Below, piece by piece: positions 38,272 to 45,081 of a DNA stretch of 45,081 bases. The notes beneath the pieces were generated by a model. That model did not search any database and was not told where the DNA came from. It saw only the letters and a list, made by a program, of their open reading frames with translations. A program made the translations under genes and the position numbers. The DNA comes from Clostridiales bacterium (lineage in GTDB: Bacteria; Bacillota; Clostridia; Oscillospirales; Acutalibacteraceae), in NCBI GenBank assembly GCA_012839705.1, contig DUMT01000119.1, positions 1 through 45,081 on the forward strand. Reading direction: 5' to 3'. Positions within the stretch are counted from its first letter, which is position 1. Each line of letters starts with the position of its first letter.

Positions 38272-39042
38272 TCAGTTTTTCATAATTAGCTCGTCCGCCA
38301 GTTCATTATAGGCTTCCGCCCCCCGGGATGATGGGTCGTAATAATTTATCGGTTTTCCAAAACTCGGAGCTTCGGAAAGCCTGACACTCCTTGGAATGGC
38401 GGTTCCAAACACCTTGCGGGGGAAGAATTTTTTTACCTCTGCCACCACCTGTTGGGTCAGGTTCAAACGCCCGTCATACATGGTCAGCAGAACCCCCTCT
38501 ATCTCCAGTGCAGGGTTATAAAGCCTTTTTACCTGCCTTACTGTGCTCATCAGCTGGGACAACCCTTCCAGCGCATAATATTCGCACTGGATTGGCACAA
38601 TCAGAGTATCTGCCGCGCACAAAGCGTTAAGGGTTAAAAGCCCCAGAGAAGGCGGGCAATCTATCAAAATATAATCATATCTATCCCGCAAAGGCGCCAA
38701 TGTGGCAGTGAGCCTGCTTTCCCTGCGGTTAATATCTACCAGCTCGATTTCGGCGCCTGCAAGCCGGATTCCTGCCGGCAGCAAATCAACATTTTTATAT
38801 TGCGTTTTGAAAACTGCGTTTTCAGGTTGCGCAGCGCCGATTAGCAGCTCATATGTAGAAATCCGGTTCTCCCTTTTATCTACACCAAGCCCGCTGGTTG
38901 AATTGCCCTGGGGGTCTATATCCACAAGCAGGCAGCGTTTTCCTTTGGACCCCAGCGCCGAAACCAGGTTTACCGCGGTGGTTGTCTTTCCCACACCGCC
39001 TTTTTGATTTACAACCGCTATAATTTTACCCAAATTCATCAC
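38272..39042 (-). CDS. parA: Chromosome partitioning ATPase ParA (Soj)
   Basis: IIAVVNQKGGVGKTTTAVNLVSALG deviant Walker A; YILIDCPPSLGLLTLNAL. Confidence 0.97.
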   Translation of the reverse strand: MMNLGKIIAVVNQKGGVGKTTTAVNLVSALGSKGKRCLLVDIDPQGNSTSGLGVDKRENRISTYELLIGAAQPENAVFKTQYKNVDLLPAGIRLAGAEIELVDINRRESRLTATLAPLRDRYDYILIDCPPSLGLLTLNALCAADTLIVPIQCEYYALEGLSQLMSTVRQVKRLYNPALEIEGVLLTMYDGRLNLTQQVVAEVKKFFPRKVFGTAIPRSVRLSEAPSFGKPINYYDPSSRGAEAYNELADELIMKN

Positions 39043-39165
39043 CCTCTATCCTGCTTATGGGAAATTAATACCCGGCAAAATCGCGAATTAATTCTTTTGT
39101 ATTATATCACAATAATATTTTTTTAGAAATAGCCATAGTAAATATATTTTCAGAAAATCTCAAAA

Positions 39166-39181
39166 TGTTTCATGTGAAACA
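39166..39181. promoter_or_regulatory. parS: parS centromere site (parA-noc intergenic)
   Basis: TGTTTCATGTGAAACA, one base from the Firmicute consensus TGTTTCACGTGAAACA. Confidence 0.92.
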
Positions 39182-39206
39182 TTAAAAAACCTCCCAAAAG
39201 GGAGGT
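39182..39206 (-). terminator. Terminator downstream of noc
   Basis: ACCTCCC-AAAA-GGGAGGT stem, minus-strand T tract at 39182-39188. Confidence 0.85.
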
Positions 39207-39209
39207 CTT

Positions 39210-40070
39210 TTAAGCTGTTATATGCTGCCTTTGCAGTTTTGTGGTTTCAGTGCTGTTTTTCTTTTTTGGAATCCGCACAAAATACTCTATGTAATCATCT
39301 GTTTCAATCTTTTCAGCGCTAGCGTCAATCCCCGAGCGCCTCATGGTGTCAATGGCGTTATTAACTGTGTTTAAAAACAGCCTTACATCCCTTATAAGTG
39401 GTACTGCCTGGCGCCGCCTTTCCTTTGGCTTTGATTTTTCCAGAATGTCTTCAACCAGCTTTTCAGTCTGGTAAACATTAAGTTTTTGCTGAACAATCCT
39501 CAACAGAGCGTTTTTTCTCTGCTCCCCATCCAGGCGGATTAACGCCCTGGCATGCCTTTCTGACAGCCCTTCCTTAATGATAATCTTCCTCTCTTCTTCG
39601 GTAAGCTTTAATATCCTTAGCCTGTTCGCTACAGTCGACTGGGCGCAACCAAGCTGATGGGCGACCTCCTCCTGGGTTAGCCCGTAATCTTTAATCAGTT
39701 TCCTTATCCCTTCTGCTTCCTCGAAACAGTTCATATCTTCCCTTTGCAGGTTTTCAAGCAAAGCCAGAAGTGCAGCCCGGGAGCGGTCTGCTTCTATAAC
39801 TATGCAGGGAATTTCCTTAATCCCTGCGATTTTTGCCGCCCTTAGGCGCCTTTCGCCAGCTACAAGGACGGGTTTGCAATCTTTTAAAGTAACAGTAATA
39901 GGCTGTAGCAAACCGTTTTCGCTTATACTTTGTGCCAGTTCCAAAAGCTTTTCATAGCTGAATTCCCGCCGCGGCTGGTCAGGGTTCGGCTGTATTTCAT
40001 TTACAGGAATCATCAATATTCTGCTGCTGCTTTTATACTTCGGGCGTTTTATAATCTCCATAATCTCCAT
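39210..40070 (-). CDS. noc: Nucleoid occlusion protein Noc-like (ParB paralogue)
   Basis: IPVNEIQPNPDQPRREFSYEKL, AGERRLRAAKIAGI, QLGCAQSTVANRLRILKL, SERHARALIRL (Noc-like rather than Spo0J-like recognition region). Confidence 0.88.
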   Translation of the reverse strand: MEIMEIIKRPKYKSSSRILMIPVNEIQPNPDQPRREFSYEKLLELAQSISENGLLQPITVTLKDCKPVLVAGERRLRAAKIAGIKEIPCIVIEADRSRAALLALLENLQREDMNCFEEAEGIRKLIKDYGLTQEEVAHQLGCAQSTVANRLRILKLTEEERKIIIKEGLSERHARALIRLDGEQRKNALLRIVQQKLNVYQTEKLVEDILEKSKPKERRRQAVPLIRDVRLFLNTVNNAIDTMRRSGIDASAEKIETDDYIEYFVRIPKKKNSTETTKLQRQHITA

Positions 40071-40144
40071 ACTGACACATCCTTTCGGTGCCAGTATATC
40101 ATGGAATATTTTTCCAGTTTGTAGCTTTTCGCTGTCGTTATTTA

Positions 40145-40873
40145 TTATTTTAACGGTTCTTTTTTGATTTTTGCAGTATTCCTCGGATATTTTTCCGGTG
40201 TTGAGCTTATTTTGTCGAACACTACCAGCCGCCTTTCAATTGCTTCCTCCTCCAGTTTTAACTGGATTGGCTGAACTTCCCTAAACTCAGCTCCGAGTAA
40301 TTTTGCAACCTTTGGAATAATTTTTGATTCTTCGTCCACATCCGGGCCCTTCATGGCAATAAACTTGCCGCCAAGTTTTACATATGGAATGCAGTATTCG
40401 CATAATACGGGCAGGTTTGCCACTGCTCTGGCTGTTGCTACATCATAACCTTCCCTCAACTCGCCATTATGGGCTGCAACCTCTGCCCTGCCGTGGACAA
40501 GATTCGCCGGAATCTGAAGCCGCCTGCATAACTCCTGCAAATATACAATCCGCTTGTTCAATGAATCCAGTAGGGTCAGATTTACATCCGGGCGGGCGAT
40601 TGCCACCGGTATGCCCGGATAACCTGCCCCTGTGCCGACATCTATCATAGAAAATTCCCCATCTGGCAGCAAAGGTACAATGGAAAGGCTGTCTGCAAAA
40701 TGCTTTACCGCAATTTCCTTAGAATCAGTGATTGCAGTGAGGTTTATCTTCTCGTTCCACTCAAGCATTATGCCGGCTACCACTTCAAAACGGTCCAGTG
40801 CCGCCTCATCAAGTATTACACCGATTGCTGCCGCCTGTTCCCGAAGCAAACCTCTATCATAACTGCCGACCAT
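40145..40873 (-). CDS. rsmG: 16S rRNA (guanine527-N7)-methyltransferase
   Basis: MLEWNEKINLTAITDSKEIAVKHFADSLS...MIDVGTGAGYPGIPVAIARPD. Confidence 0.97.
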   Translation of the reverse strand: MVGSYDRGLLREQAAAIGVILDEAALDRFEVVAGIMLEWNEKINLTAITDSKEIAVKHFADSLSIVPLLPDGEFSMIDVGTGAGYPGIPVAIARPDVNLTLLDSLNKRIVYLQELCRRLQIPANLVHGRAEVAAHNGELREGYDVATARAVANLPVLCEYCIPYVKLGGKFIAMKGPDVDEESKIIPKVAKLLGAEFREVQPIQLKLEEEAIERRLVVFDKISSTPEKYPRNTAKIKKEPLK

Positions 40874-40884
40874 TATATCATCCC

Positions 40885-42765
40885 CTAATCCTCACTGATA
40901 ATATTATTGCTGCTCAGCCAGACAATTAATACCGACAAATCCGCGGGGCTGACCCCGCTGATGCGGGACGCCTGCCCTAAATTCCTGGGCCGGATTTTAC
41001 TGAGCTTCTCTTTTGCTTCTATCCTAAGCCCTTTTATCTGGCTGTAATCAATATCCTCCGGCAATAGCTTGTTTTCCAGCCTTCTCATCTCATCAATGGC
41101 TGCCTGCTGCCGTTTGATATACCCTTCATATTTAATTTCTACCTCAATCTGTTCCTTCACAAGTGGGTCCAGCTCAGGCCTGCCTGTATCAACAGGTGCA
41201 AGCTTTTCATAATCCAGCTGCGGGCGTTTAAGCAAATCCTCGAGCCGTACCCCGGTTTTTACCGGAGATGTTTCACATGAAACAAGTATTCTGTTTAACT
41301 CCTCGGAAGGCGGCAGAATGGTTGATTTAAGCCTCTTTCTCTCCTGTTTCTTTGCCTCCTGCCTGCGGCAGAAGTTTTCCCATCTTTCATCGTCCACCAG
41401 CCCCACTTCCCTGCCAATGGGGGTAAGCCGCTCATCCGCATTATCCTGCCTGAGAATCAGTCGGTATTCTGAACGGGATGTCATCATCCTGTATGGGTCG
41501 GTGCATCCCTTTGTTACAAGGTCGTCAACCAGGGTTCCAATATAACTTGAGGCGCGGTCAAGAATCATTGGCGGTTTTCCGAGTATTTTCAGAGCGGCAT
41601 TTATCCCTGCCACAATACCCTGAGCCGCCGCCTCCTCATAACCGGAACTTCCATTAAACTGCCCTGCGCCATATAAACCCGGAACATCCATAAACTCAAG
41701 GGTTGCAGATAACTGCAACGGGTCGCAGCAGTCATATTCTATAGCGTAAGCCGGGCGCATGATTTTAACATTTTCAAGCCCCGGAATGGTGCGTAAAAAC
41801 TCCACCTGCACATCCACCGGCAGGGAAGTTGAAAGCCCCTGTAGGTACATCTCCTCGGTCCTAAGGCCGCAGGGTTCAATGAATACCTGGTGCCTTTCCT
41901 TGTCGGCAAATCTTACAAACTTATCCTCAATGCTCGGGCAGTACCTTGTGCCAATCCATTTTACCTTGCCCCCATACATCGGCGAACGGGAAAGGTTTTT
42001 ATAGATAATTTCCTTTGTTTTTTCTGTGGTCCATGTTATATGGCAGTCAACTTTATTTTCAAGCTCTTCATTTGTTTCAAATGAGAAAGGCACAATGGGG
42101 TCCTCACCGGGCTGTGGTTCCATTTTTGAAAAATCAATGCTTGAACGCAGAGCCCTAGCAGGGGTTCCGGTCTTGAACCTGCGGATTGTAACACCAAGTT
42201 CCCTCAATGAATTGGTCAGGCTCCTGGCGGCGAACATCCCATCCGGGCCGCTGTCGTAGCTTATATCACCGATATAAATCCTTCCGTTAAGATATGTCCC
42301 TGTGGCTATTATCACTGCTTTAACGATAAATTCGGTTTCAAGATGGGTAATTAAACGCCACTTTTCCCCGAACCTCTCGATTCTTACAACCTCAGCCTGC
42401 TGAATGTCAAGGTTTTTAGTTGTTTCCAGCCTGTGCTTCATGTATATCGCATACTGCCGCCTGTCTATCTGCGCCCTTAATGAATGTACGGCAGGGCCTT
42501 TCCCCCTGTTCAGCATTCTGGACTGAAGAAGGTTGGCATCAGCGGCCAAACCCATCTCCCCGCCCAAAGCATCTATTTCCCTGACAAGGTGCCCCTTGGC
42601 AGTTCCTCCTATGGATGGGTTGCAGGGCATATTTCCTATTGAGTCAAGATTTATTGTAAATATAACTGTAGCGCATCCAAGCCTTGCCGAGGCGAGGGCG
42701 GCTTCAATCCCCGCATGCCCGGCACCTATAACCGCCACGTCATATTCCCCAAACAAAAAACCCAT
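40885..42765 (-). CDS. mnmG: tRNA uridine-5-carboxymethylaminomethyl modification enzyme MnmG/GidA
   Basis: YDVAVIGAGHAGIEAALASARLGC...CNPSIGGTAKGHLVREIDALGGEMG...GLYGAGQFNGSSGYEEAAAQGIVAGINAA. Confidence 0.98.
   Translation of the reverse strand: MGFLFGEYDVAVIGAGHAGIEAALASARLGCATVIFTINLDSIGNMPCNPSIGGTAKGHLVREIDALGGEMGLAADANLLQSRMLNRGKGPAVHSLRAQIDRRQYAIYMKHRLETTKNLDIQQAEVVRIERFGEKWRLITHLETEFIVKAVIIATGTYLNGRIYIGDISYDSGPDGMFAARSLTNSLRELGVTIRRFKTGTPARALRSSIDFSKMEPQPGEDPIVPFSFETNEELENKVDCHITWTTEKTKEIIYKNLSRSPMYGGKVKWIGTRYCPSIEDKFVRFADKERHQVFIEPCGLRTEEMYLQGLSTSLPVDVQVEFLRTIPGLENVKIMRPAYAIEYDCCDPLQLSATLEFMDVPGLYGAGQFNGSSGYEEAAAQGIVAGINAALKILGKPPMILDRASSYIGTLVDDLVTKGCTDPYRMMTSRSEYRLILRQDNADERLTPIGREVGLVDDERWENFCRRQEAKKQERKRLKSTILPPSEELNRILVSCETSPVKTGVRLEDLLKRPQLDYEKLAPVDTGRPELDPLVKEQIEVEIKYEGYIKRQQAAIDEMRRLENKLLPEDIDYSQIKGLRIEAKEKLSKIRPRNLGQASRISGVSPADLSVLIVWLSSNNIISED
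41269..41284. promoter_or_regulatory. parS: parS centromere site inside mnmG
   Basis: TGTTTCACATGAAACA, exact reverse complement of the 39166-39181 site; one base from consensus. Confidence 0.88.
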
Positions 42766-42801
42766 TTGACTTACCCTAAACCTTTCTATATAACTAATAA
42801 A

Positions 42802-44169
42802 TTACTTACCAACACAAAATCTTTCAAAAATCTTGTTTACAACTGCCTCGGTTGCCCGCTCTCCGGTTAGCTCCAGCAATGCTTCAATGGCGTCGTCGAT
42901 ACATACGCCTACTGCATCCAGGGTATAGGATTGTTCAATGGCGCCCCGGGCTTCCCTTACCGCATCAAGGCATTTTACTACACACAGCCTTTGCCTTTCA
43001 GTCGATAGCAGCGGCTCCGTATCGCTGAGGGCTGAAACTCCAGTTACCTCGCTTACAGCCCGTTCAAGAGCCTCAATACCTTCCCCTGTTTCAGCAGATA
43101 ATATTACTATATGTTTAAATTTTGATTCTATATACTTATAGTCAATTTTTAAACCCTTATCCGATTTGTTAATAACAGCAATTGATGTTTGCCGTGATGC
43201 CTTTTCGGCTAGTTCTATGTCGTCATCATTTAAAGGCTCGGAACCGTCGAATACAGCGATAACCAACGCTGCCCTTTCAAGCCTTTCCTTTGCCCGCTGT
43301 ACTCCAATCATCTCAACCTGGTCATCGGTAGACCTGAGCCCGGCGGTATCCGCAAGCCTCAGTATTACATCGCCGAGCCGGATAGTTTCCTCCACAATAT
43401 CCCTTGTAGTACCCGCTATTGGGGTGACAATGCTGCGCTCATGCCCCGCCAGCAGGTTCATCAGTGTTGATTTGCCAACATTGGGCCTTCCGACAATAAC
43501 GGTATCTATGCCTTCCCTCACCACTTTGCCCGCGTCAAACCTGTCAATTAGCTTTTTTAATTCAGCTTCAGCATTTTTAAGCATTTCATCAAGGGCTTCC
43601 GGTTCAAGCTCTGGGATATCGTCATCCGGGTAATCCACAAAAGCCGACAAATTGGCAGCAGCATATGTCAGCCCATCCAGAACTGACCGGATTTTTTTGT
43701 ATATCGCCCCTTCCCGGGCGGCTAAAGCTGTTTTTGCGGCAAGCCTCCCGTTGGCGGAAATCAAATCCATTACAGCCTCCGCCCCGGTAAGGTCAACCTT
43801 CCCGTTGACAAATGCCCTTTTAGTAAACTCACCTGGCTCTGCGGGAACAGCACCTGCGGCAAAAGCAGCCCTTAAAGTGCGCTGGAGCAGGTATAATCCA
43901 CCATGGCAGGAAAGCTCAACAACATTTTCACCTGTATAACTGTGGGGAGCGCGAAAAACAAGGGCAACACATTCATCTATATCCCCTTCGGCATCAAATG
44001 TCCAGCCGTAAAGGGCGGAATAACCCGGCAAATCCGTTAATCTCCTGCTTTTTGAAGCAGGGCGGAATATCCTGCTAGCCACCTCAATGGCATTATCGCC
44101 GGATAAGCGTATAACCCCAAGCCCCGCCGGAGCCATCGCCGTTGATATTGCAGCTATAACCTTGCTCAT
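42802..44169 (-). CDS. mnmE: tRNA uridine-5-carboxymethylaminomethyl modification GTPase MnmE
   Basis: GRPNVGKSTLMNLLAGHERSIVTPIAGTTRDIVEE, C-terminal FERFCVGK. Confidence 0.98.
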   Translation of the reverse strand: MSKVIAAISTAMAPAGLGVIRLSGDNAIEVASRIFRPASKSRRLTDLPGYSALYGWTFDAEGDIDECVALVFRAPHSYTGENVVELSCHGGLYLLQRTLRAAFAAGAVPAEPGEFTKRAFVNGKVDLTGAEAVMDLISANGRLAAKTALAAREGAIYKKIRSVLDGLTYAAANLSAFVDYPDDDIPELEPEALDEMLKNAEAELKKLIDRFDAGKVVREGIDTVIVGRPNVGKSTLMNLLAGHERSIVTPIAGTTRDIVEETIRLGDVILRLADTAGLRSTDDQVEMIGVQRAKERLERAALVIAVFDGSEPLNDDDIELAEKASRQTSIAVINKSDKGLKIDYKYIESKFKHIVILSAETGEGIEALERAVSEVTGVSALSDTEPLLSTERQRLCVVKCLDAVREARGAIEQSYTLDAVGVCIDDAIEALLELTGERATEAVVNKIFERFCVGK

Positions 44170-44305
44170 TCCTTCTCCCTCTCATTTTATAAATAAAAGC
44201 CGCCAGCCTATACCGGACAACTGCCAAAATGATTCCGGAAGATGTCCGGGTTCCGGCACTTGTCCGGGTCGGCAGCGACCCTGCTTATGTTTTATACACA
44301 GTTTA

Positions 44306-45037
44306 TTATGCTTCAGGCTGATCCCAGTTATGCCAGACATTCTGAACGTCGTCATTGTCTTCCAGCATATCAAGCAGTTTTTCCATTTTTGCGGCGATTT
44401 CGGGATCTTCAATGGTGTTATAAACATCGGGAACCTGTTCAACTTCCGCAGAAATGAAAGAATAACCTTTTGCCTCAAGCTGTTCTCTGACAAATGCAAA
44501 ATCATCGGGTTCGGTGAAAATCTCAAAAACATCCCCGTCGGTTGCAAAGTCGGCAGCACCGGCTTCCAAAGCGTCCTCCATCACTTTATCCTCGTTCAAT
44601 CCTTCAGCCTCAATAACAATTACGCCTTTTTTATTGAACATATAGCTTACGCATCCGGTTGTTCCGAGGTTGCCTCCGCATTTGTCAAAGTAATGGCGCA
44701 AATCACCGGCAGTGCGGTTCCTGTTATCGGTCAATGTTTCAACAATAACGGCAATACCCCCGGGGCCGTAACCCTCATACTGGATGGATTCATAATTGTC
44801 GGTGGTGGTGTCGCCAACCGCTTTTTTGATGATTCTTTCTATATTTTCATTAGGCACGTTATTAGCTTTTGCCTTGGCGATACAATCACGAAGCTTAGAG
44901 TTGTTAGCCGGGTCTGGCCCGCCTTCCCTTACAGCCACGGCAAGCTCGCGCCCGATTTTTGTAAATATCTTCGCCCGCTGGCTGTCGGTTTTCTCCTTCT
45001 TTCGCTTGATATTATTCCATTTGGAATGACCGGACAT
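44306..45037 (-). CDS. yebC: YebC/PmpR-family DNA-binding regulatory protein
   Basis: MSGHSKWNNIKRKKEKTDSQRAKIFTKIGRELAVAVREGGPDPANNSKLRDCIAKAKANNVPNENIERIIKK. Confidence 0.96.
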   Translation of the reverse strand: MSGHSKWNNIKRKKEKTDSQRAKIFTKIGRELAVAVREGGPDPANNSKLRDCIAKAKANNVPNENIERIIKKAVGDTTTDNYESIQYEGYGPGGIAVIVETLTDNRNRTAGDLRHYFDKCGGNLGTTGCVSYMFNKKGVIVIEAEGLNEDKVMEDALEAGAADFATDGDVFEIFTEPDDFAFVREQLEAKGYSFISAEVEQVPDVYNTIEDPEIAAKMEKLLDMLEDNDDVQNVWHNWDQPEA

Positions 45038-45081
45038 AAAAAGCTCCCCTCTAAAATTTGAATACAGGATAAAAATAGCCT

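Noticed and set aside
42074-42090. TGTTTCAAATGAGAAA in mnmG as a third parS
   Set aside because: At least three mismatches from the variant seen twice in this window; likely chance.
44087-45061. 324-aa plus-strand ORF antisense to yebC and the mnmE start
   Set aside because: Covers the complement of two confidently identified genes; translation shows no recognisable domain.

Overview
The window looks like core chromosome of an anaerobic, spore-forming Clostridia-type Firmicute. It carries no rRNA or tRNA genes, CRISPR arrays or recognisable mobile elements. From left to right: the secE-nusG-rplK-rplA block (minus strand) with an rpmG gene too short for the ORF track; a PduL-type phosphotransacylase; a family 4/5 uracil-DNA glycosylase; a metallophosphoesterase; a D,D-carboxypeptidase-like protein; comEB-like dCMP deaminase, cdd and rsmA; a complete rnfCDGEAB operon; an iron-dependent alcohol dehydrogenase; addB-addA; a two-component system followed by an HtrA protease; adhE; two CotF-like coat genes; nrdD-nrdG; an uncharacterised nuclease-like protein; an acyl-ACP thioesterase; a YbaK-like deacylase; serS; parB-parA-noc; rsmG-mnmG-mnmE; and yebC. 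I did not find an obvious new multi-gene system. The observations most worth checking are: (1) the D,D-carboxypeptidase homologue has lost the SxxK and SxN catalytic motifs but keeps KTG; (2) a conserved-looking PD-(D/E)XK-like plus winged-helix protein of unknown function; (3) two copies of the same parS variant in opposite orientation, one inside mnmG; (4) four 7-mers in exact 11-bp register upstream of htrA; (5) a perfect Rex operator in the adhE promoter; (6) tandem NrdR-like boxes 32 bp apart in the nrdDG promoter.
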